Below, one piece after another: positions 54,077-63,992 of a stretch of 64,000 nucleotides of DNA. Origin of the DNA: Cognatishimia sp. F0-27 (lineage in GTDB: Bacteria; Pseudomonadota; Alphaproteobacteria; Rhodobacterales; Rhodobacteraceae); contig NZ_JAFMPQ010000004.1 in NCBI RefSeq assembly GCF_020667845.1, positions 62,001 through 126,000 of the forward strand, in the 5' to 3' direction. The notes beneath the pieces are model-generated. The model did not search any database. It was not told the DNA's origin and saw only the letters and a program-made list of their open reading frames with translations. The stretch's first letter is position 1; each line of letters begins with the position of its first letter. Made by a program: the position numbers and the translations under genes.

Positions 54077-54808
54077 GTTTTGCGATGGGAGAAGAGAGGC
54101 CGTCTTGGTCATCCTTGAGCGGGTGTTTGGGGTCGTGTCTCGACGAAAGTGGCGCCTGCCAGTAGGGCGAAAGCGCGCGGCCCCTGCCATGGGTCTCCCG
54201 AAGTATCGCCGATAAGGGGCTGCGCCATGGCATGCTCGGGATCGCGCGGCGCGCAACCTTCCAGACCGCACTATGTGACTGGGGGCCAACGCCCTTGGGC
54301 TTGAGGGCCAAGGCGCGGCAGATCGGCCGTCTGGGCCCGGGCCGAGCGAAGGAATTTTCGCCTGATGCGTGACATGGTTTTGAGGGTGATTGGAACAAAC
54401 AGAGATTCGACGGAGCGGGCCGCGCGAGGCGGGGAGGGCGGGACAGGCCTGAGGTGACAAGGACAGCGGGGCAAAACCGTCCGTGTAGTGCGCCCAAACG
54501 CGGCCTGCGCGCGAGAGATCGGTTTCAGCGCGACACAAGGCGGTCCCGCGGGGCCGGAGCTTCGGGGTGGTTTCGCCAAAAAGGGTTCCGCATGTCATTT
54601 CATCGACGCATACTCGTTTTGCGTGCATTGCGGGACAGACCGGCAGACCCTTTTCGGATCCCGGCGTGGGCGGGGGCAAACCGCACGGTGCAGGTAGTCG
54701 CGTCTTTCGGGGCGCAAGGATTTGAGCGTTTGACCTGAGACGGTGGCCTGCCGTCTCGGCTTTTCTGCTCCGAATTTATTGATGGTCCAATCAGGGAGGA
54801 TAGTGGAC
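54077..54808. other. Long non-coding stretch between soxE and soxF
   Basis: Over 700 bases without a recognisable gene separate two genes that are usually adjacent. Open frames on both strands are arginine- and proline-rich and have no ribosome-binding site. A GGAGGA ribosome-binding site for soxF lies at its right end, so soxF must have its own promoter here. I see no repeat or mobile-element end. It could be the decayed remains of a gene or of an inserted element. Confidence 0.6.
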
Positions 54809-56089
54809 ATGATACACAAGTCACAGACCAGACGGAGCTTTCTCGGCACTGGCGCCGCGTTGACCGCAACGGCGCTTTCCGCGCCGATGCTGGGTGCGCA
54901 AGCCAAGCCGCGCGCCGTTGTGATCGGAGGCGGTGCCGGCGGCGCCACCGCTGCACGCTATATTGCAAAGGACAGCCAGGGTGCGGTTGACGTGACCCTG
55001 ATCGAGCCAAGCCGGTCCTATTACACCTGCTTCTTCTCCAACCTCTATATCGGCGGGTTCCGCAGCCTCGACAGCCTTGAGCACCGCTACGGCACCCTGG
55101 CGTCGGAGTTCGGCGTCAATGTCGTGCATGACTGGGCCGTCGGGGTGGATCGCGACGCCAAGACGGTCTCGCTCGCTGGTGGCGGCGCGGTGCAATACGA
55201 TCGCCTGATCCTGTCGCCGGGCATTGATTTTGTCGATGGTTCGGTGCCGGGCTGGGATCTCACGACCCAGAACGCCATGCCTCATGCCTACAAGGCCGGC
55301 ACGCAGACCGCGCTGCTCAAGGCGCAAATCGAAGCGATGCCGGAGGGCGGCACCTATGTCATGGTGGCCCCGCCCAATCCCTATCGCTGCCCGCCGGGTC
55401 CCTACGAGCGGATCTCGATGGTGGCGCATTACCTCAAGGCCAATAACCCGACCGCCAAGATCATCATCGCCGACCCCAAGGAAAAATTCTCCAAGCAGGC
55501 GCTTTTCGAGGAGGGGTGGCAGAAGCATTACGGTGGTATGATCGAACGGATCGGCCCCGATTTCGGCGGCGAGAACACCACCGTCAACGCGGCCGACATG
55601 ACGGTCGATATCGATGGCGAGGTGATCAAGGCCGATGTGGTCAACGTCATTCCGGCACAGAAGGCCGGTGCGATTTGTGACGCCGCGGGGCTGACAGAGG
55701 GCAACTGGGCACCGGTGGTCGCCCACACGATGCAATCCAAACTCGACGAGAATATCCATATCCTCGGGGATGCCTCGTCGCAAGGTGACATGCCAAAATC
55801 CGGCTACTCCGCCAACAGCCAGGCCAAGGTTGCGGCCATGGCGGTGCGCGGGGCCTTAACCGGCAGCCGCGTTTTCCCGGCGAAATTCTCCAACACGTGC
55901 TGGTCGCTGATCGACACCGAAGACGGGGTAAAAGTTGGGGCTTCTTATGAAGCAACCGACGAAAAAATCGCCAAGGTGGATGGGTTTGTGAGCCAGACGG
56001 GCGAGGATGCCGCGCTGCGCAAGGCGACCTACGAGGAGAGCATCGGTTGGTACGCGGGGATCACCTCGGACATGTTCGGCACAACGTAA
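54809..56089 (+). CDS. soxF: Flavoprotein SoxF (flavocytochrome c sulfide dehydrogenase FccB-like)
   Basis: The 426-residue protein is exported by Tat (QTRRSFLGTGAAL). It has the FAD motif AVVIGGGAGGATAARYIA. The cysteine for covalent FAD attachment is in YYTCFFSNLYIGG (Cys74 of the precursor), and the redox-active cysteines of this family lie in NPYRCPPGPYERIS and SNTCWSLID. SoxF/FccB oxidises sulfide in the periplasm and passes electrons to a cytochrome such as SoxE. GGAGGA nine bases upstream fixes the ATG at 54809. It is separated from soxE by a terminator and a long gap. Confidence 0.94.
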   Translation: MIHKSQTRRSFLGTGAALTATALSAPMLGAQAKPRAVVIGGGAGGATAARYIAKDSQGAVDVTLIEPSRSYYTCFFSNLYIGGFRSLDSLEHRYGTLASEFGVNVVHDWAVGVDRDAKTVSLAGGGAVQYDRLILSPGIDFVDGSVPGWDLTTQNAMPHAYKAGTQTALLKAQIEAMPEGGTYVMVAPPNPYRCPPGPYERISMVAHYLKANNPTAKIIIADPKEKFSKQALFEEGWQKHYGGMIERIGPDFGGENTTVNAADMTVDIDGEVIKADVVNVIPAQKAGAICDAAGLTEGNWAPVVAHTMQSKLDENIHILGDASSQGDMPKSGYSANSQAKVAAMAVRGALTGSRVFPAKFSNTCWSLIDTEDGVKVGASYEATDEKIAKVDGFVSQTGEDAALRKATYEESIGWYAGITSDMFGTT

Positions 56090-56132
56090 CCGTCCCGATT
56101 GGCTCTTGAGGGCCGGTCTTGGTGAACGCGGT

Positions 56133-56167
56133 CGGCGCGCAGGGGTGATACCCTGCGCGCCGGTTTT
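56133..56167 (+). terminator. Terminator after soxF
   Basis: CGGCGCGCAGGG (56133-56144) pairs with CCCTGCGCGCCG (56151-56162) around a six-base loop, followed by GTTTT. It ends the sox region 44 bases after the soxF stop codon. Confidence 0.9.
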
Positions 56168-56191
56168 CGTCGCGATGTGTGGGCAAGCGGC

Positions 56192-57397
56192 TCAGGCCGC
56201 GCGCAGCCCTTGGAGCGCGCCGATAATCTGCGGGATCTTTTCGCGAAACTTGAAAAAGCCGGCCGTTGCATGGGGCCATGCCACTTGGTCGAGCGTGCGC
56301 ATCGGTTGCAGCACGGGGATCCCCGCCATCTCTGACAGGACTTCCGAAACCGCCCCAACGGGCGCGCGCGCCGTGACGATCTGTTCGGCGCCGAGATCCC
56401 GCGCCCACGCGGCTATCGCTGCGCCGTCGGAGAGACCGGTGGCCACGGGACCAAGACGGTCCTTCCATCGCTCTGCGGCTTCCCGGGTTGCCGCTTCACG
56501 GAATGCCAAGACCTGTGGCGCCATGGTCAGCGGGGTGAGCCGTTCCGAAGGGGTCACCAGAGCCGTGCCCAGCGGGGTGATCGACTTGTCCAGAATCCAT
56601 CCCGGCGAGAGGTCGTCTTCATGCAGCACGAAGGCCGTCGGTTTGGAGGGGTCGACGCTGTCGGACTGCGGTGCTGCCATCCGCGGCGGAAGGTCCGGTC
56701 CCTGAACTGGCGGCGCGTCGGGGGCGAGGCTGGTTTCCGGCAGGGAAAAGCGGCCTTCGGTGAATTTCTCGATATTGGAGGGACGGGCGAGATAGGTCTT
56801 GCCGCGCGTTTGCAGCCCCGCAACCCACCGCCACCCCAGCGTGTTGGACGCCGGATCGCCGTCGAGCAGGTGGCGCAGGAAGAAATCGGCGCCCAGCTCC
56901 CATGGCAGCCGAAGCGTGAAAACCCAGATGGAGGCAAACCACATCCGCGCATGGTTGTGCAGATAGCCCGTATCCACCAGCTCCTGCGCCCAATGGTCGA
57001 AGGGCTCGATCCCGGTTTGCCCGGTGCATGCGGCTTCCCAATTGCGGCGCAAGCCGGACTGGGTTTGCACCGCGTCAAGCGCGCGCCGCAGATCGGACTG
57101 GTAGCGGGTCCAGACCTGCGGGCGCATCTCCAGCCATCCTTTCCAGTAGGTCCGCCAGAGCACTTCCTGAATGAATTTTTCGGCTCCGTTGCGCGTGTGT
57201 CGGCCCAGAACGGCGTCGATCACTTCCGCTTCCGTCACGATGCGGTGGCGCAGATACGGCGACAGTGTCGAGACAAATTCATGGCCGCCGGGGCCACGGT
57301 CGTAATTGCGCTTCGAGGCATAGGTTTTGCCCGCCTTCGGGACGAACCGCGCCAGACGCGCCAAGCCGTCCGCGCGGGTGGGAGAAAAATCGCTCAC
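56192..57397 (-). CDS. Photolyase/cryptochrome-like flavoprotein with the FAD domain at the N terminus
   Basis: The 401-residue protein begins with the FAD-binding helical domain of photolyases: LSPYLRHRIVTEAEVIDAVL, then VLWRTYWKGWL, and FDHWAQELVDTGYLHNHARMW followed by LLDGDPASNTLGWRWVAGLQTRGKTY. There is no usual antenna domain in front of it. Instead about 120 C-terminal residues (from about 275, PTAFVLHEDDLSPGWIL, to WPHATAGFFKFREKIP) look like an alpha/beta domain. The GTG start at 57397 has AAAGGAAG seven bases upstream; the longer frame has no homology. It may repair light-damaged DNA or act as a blue-light sensor. It is divergent from clpP. Confidence 0.82.
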   Translation of the reverse strand: MSDFSPTRADGLARLARFVPKAGKTYASKRNYDRGPGGHEFVSTLSPYLRHRIVTEAEVIDAVLGRHTRNGAEKFIQEVLWRTYWKGWLEMRPQVWTRYQSDLRRALDAVQTQSGLRRNWEAACTGQTGIEPFDHWAQELVDTGYLHNHARMWFASIWVFTLRLPWELGADFFLRHLLDGDPASNTLGWRWVAGLQTRGKTYLARPSNIEKFTEGRFSLPETSLAPDAPPVQGPDLPPRMAAPQSDSVDPSKPTAFVLHEDDLSPGWILDKSITPLGTALVTPSERLTPLTMAPQVLAFREAATREAAERWKDRLGPVATGLSDGAAIAAWARDLGAEQIVTARAPVGAVSEVLSEMAGIPVLQPMRTLDQVAWPHATAGFFKFREKIPQIIGALQGLRAA

Positions 57398-57631
57398 GAC
57401 GCCGCTTCCTTTCGATCTGGCGCCTTGAGCTAGAGTGCGGGACGCCGGCATCAAGCCGCGACGTCCCGGAACATGCGCCGAAGACAAACCCATGCCCTGA
57501 TCGAGCAATCGTGACGGCACGCATATTGCCTGAAAACCCCTCCGCCCCTTGCAGCCCCCTTGGGGCAATACTAAGACTCTCTCAATCTTCCAGCGTTATG
57601 CACAATCCCAAACATCGACAGGCAGGCCAGC

Positions 57632-58267
57632 ATGAAAGACCCGATCGAGACATACATGAACCTCGTCCCCATGGTGGTCGAGCAAACGAGTCGTGGCGAG
57701 CGCGCGTATGACATCTTCTCGCGCCTGCTCAAGGAGCGGATCATTTTCCTGAATGGCCCGGTGCATGATGGCATGTCGTCGCTTGTGGTGGCGCAGCTTC
57801 TGCACCTCGAAGCGGAGAACCCGTCCAAGGAAATCTCCATGTACATCAACAGCCCCGGCGGCGTCGTGACCTCCGGTCTGTCGATCTACGACACGATGCA
57901 ATACATCAAGCCCAAGGTTTCGACCCTTGTGATCGGCCAGGCGGCGTCGATGGGGTCGCTGCTCCTCACGGCGGGCGCGCCGGGCATGCGCTTCTCGCTC
58001 CCCAACAGCCGGATCATGGTGCATCAGCCCTCCGGCGGCTATCAGGGGCAGGCGACAGACATCATGATTCATGCCGAAGAAACCCTCAAGCTGAAGAAGC
58101 GTCTGAACGAGATCTATGTCCATCACACCGGCCAGTCCTACGAGACGGTCGAGTCCGCGCTTGAACGCGACAACTTCATGGATCCCGAGCAGGCCCGGGA
58201 TTGGGGCCTGATTGACGAAATCGTGACGAACCGTGTGCCGGACGGCGAAGAGGGCAGCGATACCTGA
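57632..58267 (+). CDS. clpP: ATP-dependent Clp protease proteolytic subunit
   Basis: The 211-residue serine peptidase forms the barrel that degrades proteins delivered by ClpX. The catalytic triad is Ser106 ([10 protein letters not shown]), His131 (IMVHQPSGG) and Asp180 (LERDNFM). The IGF-loop-binding and head regions are of standard length. The start [24 protein letters not shown] is the alphaproteobacterial form. It lies 211 bases upstream of clpX. Confidence 0.97.
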   Translation: MKDPIETYMNLVPMVVEQTSRGERAYDIFSRLLKERIIFLNGPVHDGMSSLVVAQLLHLEAENPSKEISMYINSPGGVVTSGLSIYDTMQYIKPKVSTLVIGQAASMGSLLLTAGAPGMRFSLPNSRIMVHQPSGGYQGQATDIMIHAEETLKLKKRLNEIYVHHTGQSYETVESALERDNFMDPEQARDWGLIDEIVTNRVPDGEEGSDT

Positions 58268-58478
58268 CGCGCGATTGCGACTTGGACAGGCAAGTGATCC
58301 CTGTCGGGTGGGGTGCGGGCGATTTTCGCATTGTCGCGCCCCAGAGCCTGTCCTAAGCTGACCCGAACTTGGGTGGGCCAGAAGAGAAGATGGCCCGCGG
58401 CGGGTTGTTGCCCGCCGCGCCCGACCGAGCATAACCGGCTGACGACGAGGCCCTGCAGCGGGCCGAGAAAGGTGCGAA

Positions 58479-59744
58479 ATGGCTAATAATTCCGGCGGCG
58501 ACAGCAAGAATACGCTCTATTGCAGCTTCTGTGGCAAGAGCCAGCATGAGGTGCGTAAGCTGATTGCGGGTCCGACGGTGTTCATCTGCGACGAATGCGT
58601 CGAACTGTGTATGGACATTATCCGCGAGGAGACCAAGGGCGCCGGGCTCAAGTCTTCGGAGGGGGTTCCCACCCCGCGCGAGATCTGCGACGTGCTCGAC
58701 GATTACGTGATTGGGCAGGCTACGGCAAAACGGGTTTTGTCGGTGGCGGTGCACAACCATTACAAGCGTCTCAACCACGCGCAGAAATCCGGCGATATCG
58801 AACTGGCAAAGTCGAATATCCTGCTGATCGGTCCGACAGGCTGCGGCAAGACCCTGCTGGCCCAGACATTGGCGCGTATCCTCGATGTGCCGTTCACGAT
58901 GGCGGATGCAACCACGCTGACCGAAGCGGGTTACGTGGGCGAGGATGTGGAGAACATCATTCTCAAGCTGTTGCAGTCGAGCGAATACAATGTCGAACGG
59001 GCGCAGCGCGGCATCGTCTACATCGACGAGGTCGACAAGATCACCCGCAAGTCCGAAAACCCGTCGATCACGCGCGACGTGTCGGGTGAGGGCGTGCAGC
59101 AGGCTCTGCTCAAGTTGATGGAGGGCACGGTTGCTTCCGTGCCACCGCAGGGCGGGCGCAAGCATCCGCAGCAGGAATTCCTTCAGGTGGATACCACCAA
59201 CATCCTGTTTATCTGCGGCGGAGCGTTTGCAGGGCTCGACAAGATCATTGCGCAGCGTGGCAAAGGCTCCGCGATGGGCTTTGGTGCCGATGTGCGGGAC
59301 AATGACGAGCGCGGTGTGGGCGAGGTCTTCAAGGATCTCGAGCCGGAAGATCTGTTGAAATTCGGTCTGATCCCGGAATTCGTCGGTCGTCTGCCGGTTG
59401 TGGCAACGCTCGAGGATCTGGACGAAGATGCGCTCATCACCATTCTCACGCAGCCCAAGAACGCGCTGGTCAAGCAATATCAGCGCCTGTTCGAGATGGA
59501 AGAGACAGAGCTGAACTTCACCGAGGATGCGCTGTCTGCGATCGCCAAGAAGGCCATCGAGCGCAAGACCGGGGCCCGCGGCCTGCGGTCGATCCTTGAA
59601 GGCATCCTGCTCGACACCATGTTCGAACTTCCCGGCATGGACGAAGTCTCCGAGATTGTCGTGAACGAAGAAGCGGTGACGTCTGATGCGAAACCGCTCA
59701 TGATCTATGCGGACCAGAAGAAAGAGCCCGCGTCCGCAAGCTGA
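58479..59744 (+). CDS. clpX: Clp protease ATP-binding unfoldase ClpX
   Basis: The 421-residue AAA+ unfoldase has an N-terminal zinc-binding domain (Cys15, Cys18, Cys37, Cys40), Walker A GPTGCGKT at 118-125, Walker [11 protein letters not shown], the [23 protein letters not shown] sensor region and the IGF-type loop near [11 protein letters not shown]. It recognises tagged substrates and feeds them to ClpP. GAGAAAGG precedes the ATG. A strong terminator follows. Confidence 0.97.
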   Translation: MANNSGGDSKNTLYCSFCGKSQHEVRKLIAGPTVFICDECVELCMDIIREETKGAGLKSSEGVPTPREICDVLDDYVIGQATAKRVLSVAVHNHYKRLNHAQKSGDIELAKSNILLIGPTGCGKTLLAQTLARILDVPFTMADATTLTEAGYVGEDVENIILKLLQSSEYNVERAQRGIVYIDEVDKITRKSENPSITRDVSGEGVQQALLKLMEGTVASVPPQGGRKHPQQEFLQVDTTNILFICGGAFAGLDKIIAQRGKGSAMGFGADVRDNDERGVGEVFKDLEPEDLLKFGLIPEFVGRLPVVATLEDLDEDALITILTQPKNALVKQYQRLFEMEETELNFTEDALSAIAKKAIERKTGARGLRSILEGILLDTMFELPGMDEVSEIVVNEEAVTSDAKPLMIYADQKKEPASAS

Positions 59745-59775
59745 CCTGCGCGCATGAATGCCGGGTAAACGAGAC

Positions 59776-59805
59776 AAAAGGCAGGGGGCGCCCCTGCCTT
59801 TTTTT
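59776..59805 (+). terminator. Terminator after clpX
   Basis: AAAAGGCAGGGG pairs with CCCCTGCCTTTTT around a three-base loop (core stem 59780-59787 with 59791-59798), followed by a long T run. It lies about 30 bases after clpX and could also work in the other direction because of the flanking A tract. Confidence 0.9.
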
Positions 59806-60241
59806 GTGTGCGACCTGGAGTGACCCGGTCGCGCCCGTGTTCCGGAATGCGCAAATCCCCTCATGCCATGCGGACAGGGGGGAGCATGATTTCGCAGGTG
59901 GTCACGGTGCCTTGGGGGATCAAAGACCAGCGAGTGGCGTCCTGCCCTTTGGGCGTGGCGCCCGAGACAGGCACGGCACCCATTTCAAAGCCATCAACCA
60001 TCCCAAGCGCCAGAAACGCTTTCATATGCGGGCTTATCCATCGCCGACCCGGTCTTCTGCCTCCCGCAAATTGGCGCCCCGCCGCAACCGGTTTTCAGCC
60101 TGCCATCCCTTGAGAGTGCCAGGGAAATTCGTGCGCTTCGCGTCGCCAAATATCAGCGCGGCGGTATTCCGCGACAGGCCGTCACTGGACGTTGGCTGGG
60201 CGATGGCCTATCACGCGGGTGAGTTTAGATCGGAGAGAGCC
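59806..60241. other. Intergenic region between clpX and the NDUFA12 gene, with one possible small frame
   Basis: About 440 bases without an established gene. A minus-strand frame at 59861-60025 would encode 54 residues ([20 protein letters not shown], then [20 protein letters not shown] and onward). Its composition is unusually protein-like for a chance frame, but the ribosome-binding site is weak and I know no homologue. The promoter of the NDUFA12-mlaD-DUF2155 unit should lie in the right part, where GGAGAGA precedes the next start. Confidence 0.4.
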
Positions 60242-60625
60242 ATGGCTATCCTGGATACCCTTCTGCGTGCCGTGACCTGGTGGAACGGGCAGACCCTGAA
60301 TACCCAGTGGTACACGGCCCGTCATGGCCAGAAAGTTGGCGAAGACGAGCAGGGCAATGTCTTTTACCAGACATCGGATGGCGAACGCCGCTGGGTCATT
60401 TACAATGGCGAGGCTGAGCCGAGTCGCGTCAGTCCCGCGTGGCATGGCTGGCTGCATCACACCTATCAGGATCCGCCGACGGAACGTCCCTTGCCACGCA
60501 AGGAGTGGGAAAAGCCGCATCTCGAGAACCTGACCGGCACGGCCCAGGCCTACGCCCCGGCCGGGTCGCTGCGTCGCGCCGAACCGATCGAGCGCAAAGA
60601 CTACGAGGCATGGAGCCCGGAATGA
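60242..60625 (+). CDS. NADH:ubiquinone oxidoreductase accessory subunit, NDUFA12 family
   Basis: The 127-residue protein belongs to the 17.2-kDa subunit family of respiratory complex I, found in mitochondria and alphaproteobacteria. It has the signature [36 protein letters not shown], then [33 protein letters not shown]. It lies at the junction of the membrane and peripheral arms. The ATG at 60242 follows GGAGAGA. Its stop overlaps the start of mlaD (ATGA). Confidence 0.93.
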   Translation: MAILDTLLRAVTWWNGQTLNTQWYTARHGQKVGEDEQGNVFYQTSDGERRWVIYNGEAEPSRVSPAWHGWLHHTYQDPPTERPLPRKEWEKPHLENLTGTAQAYAPAGSLRRAEPIERKDYEAWSPE

Positions 60626-61071
60626 GCCATTCCAAGGCGGAGGTCTTGGTCGGCGGTGCTGTTCTCGCTGCGGCGCTGGCTTTTGGTGTCTACACGGTTC
60701 AGACCACGGGCTTCGCGCTTGGCGCGGATGGCTATGAATTGACGGCCTCTTTCCGGTCCGCTGAAGGGGTGAGCGTCGGAACCGATGTGCGCCTTGCCGG
60801 GGTCAAGGTGGGTACCGTCACAGGGCTCGACCTGAACACCGAGACCTTTCGCGCCGATGCCACGGTGACCATCCGCGACGGCATCCAGATCCCCGATGAC
60901 AGCGCCATCGTTGTCGCGTCTGAAGGTCTTCTGGGCGGCAATTTCATTGAAATCAGCCCGGGCGGCTCGCTGTTCTATTATGCGGAAGGCGACGAAGTCC
61001 TCGACACTCAGGGGGCGGTGAGCCTGATCTCTCTCTTGATGAAGTTCGTGGCCGGGGATGACGAGGGATGA
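60622..61071 (+). CDS. mlaD: MlaD-family lipid-transport protein
   Basis: The 149-residue protein has one N-terminal membrane helix (about residues 7-25) and an MCE domain ([29 protein letters not shown], then [26 protein letters not shown]). MlaD forms the periplasmic hexamer that handles phospholipids between the inner and outer membranes. The partner genes mlaE, mlaF, mlaB and mlaC are not in the window. It is coupled by ATGA overlaps to the genes on both sides. Confidence 0.92.
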   Translation: MSHSKAEVLVGGAVLAAALAFGVYTVQTTGFALGADGYELTASFRSAEGVSVGTDVRLAGVKVGTVTGLDLNTETFRADATVTIRDGIQIPDDSAIVVASEGLLGGNFIEISPGGSLFYYAEGDEVLDTQGAVSLISLLMKFVAGDDEG

Positions 61072-61442
61072 GCCGGTTTTTCAGAACCTTGGGGACCGTC
61101 GCGGCGTTCTGTCTGGCTGCCGCGCCCGCTTTCCCTCAAGAGAGCGTCCGCGAAGGCACGGGCGCGGTGCTCCGCGGCCTGGACAAGCTCAATGCGGTGG
61201 TGACGGATTTCAATCTCCCGACAGGCTTTCGAGCCACGGTGGGATCGCTGGAAATCACGATGGAGCAGTGCCGGTATCCAGAAAACAACCCGTCCGGGGA
61301 TGCCTTTGCCTTTATCACTGTCCGTGAAGAGGGCGTCGCGGAACCTGTCTTCCGGGGATGGATGGTTGCCTCCTCACCGGCATTGAACCCGCTGGATCAC
61401 CCACGCTATGACGTGTGGGTGATGCGCTGCACAACCTCCTGA
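61068..61442 (+). CDS. DUF2155 periplasmic protein
   Basis: The 124-residue protein has a signal peptide (cleavage near AAAPAFPQE). The domain LRGLDKLNAVVTDFNLPTG, then ITMEQCRYPENNPSGDAFAFITV and FRGWMVASSPALNPLDHPRYDVWVMRC, is that of DUF2155 proteins of alphaproteobacteria. Two cysteines are conserved. Its function is unknown; the constant place next to mlaD suggests an envelope role. It overlaps mlaD by four bases and its 3' end overlaps the convergent aat gene by 37 bases. Confidence 0.88.
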   Translation: MSRFFRTLGTVAAFCLAAAPAFPQESVREGTGAVLRGLDKLNAVVTDFNLPTGFRATVGSLEITMEQCRYPENNPSGDAFAFITVREEGVAEPVFRGWMVASSPALNPLDHPRYDVWVMRCTTS

Positions 61443-62050
61443 CCGCTCCGCGCCAATGGTGTGGCGGGCAGATCGATCTCCGCTTTGAGCGCCTCTGACA
61501 ACCGCGCGCGATAGTCGGACCGCGTGATCTCGATCGCCCCGAGTGTGGCGAGATGCGGTGTGATGAACTGCGTGTCGAACAGCGTGCCACCTGACCGTTT
61601 CAGGAGATCCACAAGCCACGCGAGCGCGATCTTGGAGGCGTCGCGGCGGCGCGAAAACATCGACTCACCGCAAAAGGCCCGCCCCACCACAACGCCATAG
61701 ACACCGCCTACAAGCGTGTCATCCATCCAGACTTCAAGGGAATGGGCGTGGCCGAGATAGAAGAGCTCGTCATAAAGCGCCCGGATCGGTTCGTTGATCC
61801 AGGTCTCCGGACGGTCTGCGCAGCCGTTGAGCACCCCGTCGAATGCGTGGTTCAGCGTGATGTGGTAATCGTCGCGCCGCAGCCTTTTGGCAAGGCTGCG
61901 CGACAGGTGAAACCCGTCCAGCGGCAGGATCCCCCGTTTGCGCGGATCGACCCAGAAGATCTCCGGGTCGTCATGCCTTTCGGCCATCGGAAAGATGCCC
62001 GAGCGATAGGCATGCATGAGAAGATCGGCGTCGAGGCTCAGATCTTTCAT
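61406..62050 (-). CDS. aat: Leucyl/phenylalanyl-tRNA-protein transferase
   Basis: The 214-residue enzyme adds Leu or Phe from tRNA to proteins with N-terminal Arg or Lys, marking them for ClpAP degradation (N-end rule). It has DADLLMHAYRSGIFPMAE, WVDPRKRGILPLDGFHLSRSLAK, VGRAFCGESMFSRRRDASKIAL and TLFDTQFITPHLATLGA. Length and start are as usual. It is transcribed towards the left, on the same strand as accC and accB upstream. Confidence 0.95.
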   Translation of the reverse strand: MKDLSLDADLLMHAYRSGIFPMAERHDDPEIFWVDPRKRGILPLDGFHLSRSLAKRLRRDDYHITLNHAFDGVLNGCADRPETWINEPIRALYDELFYLGHAHSLEVWMDDTLVGGVYGVVVGRAFCGESMFSRRRDASKIALAWLVDLLKRSGGTLFDTQFITPHLATLGAIEITRSDYRARLSEALKAEIDLPATPLARSGQEVVQRITHTS

Positions 62051-62134
62051 ATCACACCCGCGGCCCAGCGAAAGGGCGCCACGAACGGGTCGGGCAGGGA
62101 AGGGGGAAGAGGGCGGTTCCGCATGGGCGTGAGA

Positions 62135-63487
62135 TTATCGCTCCAGCCCGCCTGCCTCCAACCATTTTTCGAGCCAATGGATGTTGTAAGCCCCGGTGTG
62201 GATGTCCCGCTCCTGCAAAAGCGCATGAAAAAGCGGCACGGTCGTATCGATCCCGTCCACGATCAATTCGCCCAAAGCGCGATTCAGCCGTGCCAATGCT
62301 TCCGTGCGGTCGCGCCCATGCACGATGAGTTTGCCGATGAGACTGTCGTAATAGGGCGGGATCCGGTAGCCATCGTAGAGCGCGCTGTCGATGCGAACGC
62401 CCAGCCCGCCGGGGGCATGGTATTGCGTGATGGTCCCCGGGGAGGGCGAGAAATTCGGCAGTTTTTCCGCGTTGATCCGCACCTCGATGGCGTGGCCATT
62501 GATTTGAAGCGCGTCCTGCGAAAAAGAAAGGGGCAGGCCGGCGGCAACCCGGATCTGTTCGCGCACGAGATCGACGCCAAAGATGGCTTCGGTTACCGGG
62601 TGTTCCACTTGAAGACGCGTGTTCATCTCGATGAAATAGAATTCACCGTCTTCATAGAGAAATTCGATAGTCCCGGCGCCGCGATAGCCCATCTTGGCGA
62701 TAGCATTGGCACAGATTGCCCCGATTTCCGCGCGGCTTTCAGGGCTGATGGAGGGGCCGGGGGCTTCTTCGAAGACCTTCTGGTGACGTCTCTGGAGCGA
62801 ACAATCCCGTTCGCCAAGATGCACACCACCGCCCTGACCATCCCCAAAGACCTGGATCTCGATATGGCGCGGACGTTGCAGATATTTCTCGATATAGACC
62901 TCGTCATTGCCGAACGCGGCCTTCGCTTCGGAGCGCGCGGTCTGATAGGCGCGCTCCATGCCGGCTTCGTCGGCGGCAACCTTCATGCCGCGCCCGCCGC
63001 CGCCAGCGGTGGCCTTGACGATCACGGGGTAGCCGAAATCCCTGCCGATCTTCTTGGCGTCTTCCACGGAGTTCACGCCGCCTTCGGACCCGGGCACAAC
63101 CGGAATGCCAAGCGTTGCTGCCGTCTCCTTTGCGGTGATCTTATCGCCCATCATGGAGATGTGCTTGGCCGAGGGGCCGATAAAGGTCAGGCCGTGGTCC
63201 TCGACCGCCTGCACGAACCGCGCGTTCTCGCTCAAAAAGCCATAGCCCGGGTGAATGGCCTGCGCGCCGGTAACTTCGCAGGCAGACATCACCGCGGCGA
63301 CGTTGAGATAGCTGTCAGCCGAGGGAGCAGGCCCAATGCAGATCGTCTCGTCGGCCATGCGCACATGCATCGCATCGGCATCGGCGGTCGAGTGAACGGC
63401 AACGGAGCGGATGCCCATTTCGCGGCAGGCGCGGACAACCCGCAACGCGATTTCGCCGCGATTGGCGATCAGGATCTTGTCGAACAT
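62135..63487 (-). CDS. accC: Acetyl-CoA carboxylase biotin carboxylase subunit
   Basis: The 450-residue ATP-grasp enzyme carboxylates the biotin on AccB as the first step of fatty-acid synthesis. It begins [20 protein letters not shown] and has the glycine-rich loop [16 protein letters not shown]-region equivalents such as [19 protein letters not shown], and the catalytic [16 protein letters not shown]. Length is standard. It lies 10 bases downstream of accB in one operon. Confidence 0.97.
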   Translation of the reverse strand: MFDKILIANRGEIALRVVRACREMGIRSVAVHSTADADAMHVRMADETICIGPAPSADSYLNVAAVMSACEVTGAQAIHPGYGFLSENARFVQAVEDHGLTFIGPSAKHISMMGDKITAKETAATLGIPVVPGSEGGVNSVEDAKKIGRDFGYPVIVKATAGGGGRGMKVAADEAGMERAYQTARSEAKAAFGNDEVYIEKYLQRPRHIEIQVFGDGQGGGVHLGERDCSLQRRHQKVFEEAPGPSISPESRAEIGAICANAIAKMGYRGAGTIEFLYEDGEFYFIEMNTRLQVEHPVTEAIFGVDLVREQIRVAAGLPLSFSQDALQINGHAIEVRINAEKLPNFSPSPGTITQYHAPGGLGVRIDSALYDGYRIPPYYDSLIGKLIVHGRDRTEALARLNRALGELIVDGIDTTVPLFHALLQERDIHTGAYNIHWLEKWLEAGGLER

Positions 63488-63497
63488 GCGCGCGCCC

Positions 63498-63992
63498 TTA
63501 TTCGAGGATCACAAGAGGGGCGCCGAATTCCACGGGCGAGCCGTCTTCGATCAGGATCCGTTTGACTGTCCCGGCTCGCGGGGCCGGGATGTGGTTCATC
63601 GTTTTCATGGCTTCGACGATAAGCAGGGTGTCGCCTTCCTTGACCGCGGTGCCGACCGCAATGAACGGGTCGGAACCCGGCTCAGCCTGCATGTAGACGG
63701 TGCCCACCATCGGAGAGGTCACGGCGCCGGGATGGGCGGCGGGATCTTCGGGCATCGTTGTTTCAATGGGTGCCGATGCTGCGGGCGCAGGCGCGGAGGC
63801 CGGCGCGGCGAGGACCTGTGCCTGCGGCGCCATCTGTGTCACGGGTGCGGTTTGGCGGCTGACGCGGACATTCAGACTGTCGTCGGGGCCGTAGTCTCGC
63901 TTGACCTGAAGCTCTGTCAGATCGTTTTTGCGCAGCAATTCGGCCAGCGCTTCGATGAAGGCCACGTCGGTATCGTGGGTTTTGTTGCTCAT
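63498..63992 (-). CDS. accB: Biotin carboxyl carrier protein
   Basis: The 164-residue protein has an N-terminal helical part ([20 protein letters not shown]), an alanine/proline-rich linker (about residues 60-85) and a C-terminal biotinyl domain with the biotinylated lysine in VEAMKTMN. A thumb-like insertion precedes it ([18 protein letters not shown]). It carries the carboxyl group between AccC and the AccAD transferase. The start at 63992 is close to the window edge, and its promoter lies outside. Confidence 0.96.
   Translation of the reverse strand: MSNKTHDTDVAFIEALAELLRKNDLTELQVKRDYGPDDSLNVRVSRQTAPVTQMAPQAQVLAAPASAPAPAASAPIETTMPEDPAAHPGAVTSPMVGTVYMQAEPGSDPFIAVGTAVKEGDTLLIVEAMKTMNHIPAPRAGTVKRILIEDGSPVEFGAPLVILE

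Noticed and set aside
54077-54738. Several open frames in the gap between soxE and soxF
   Set aside because: All are rich in arginine, proline and alanine, have no ribosome-binding site and match no family.
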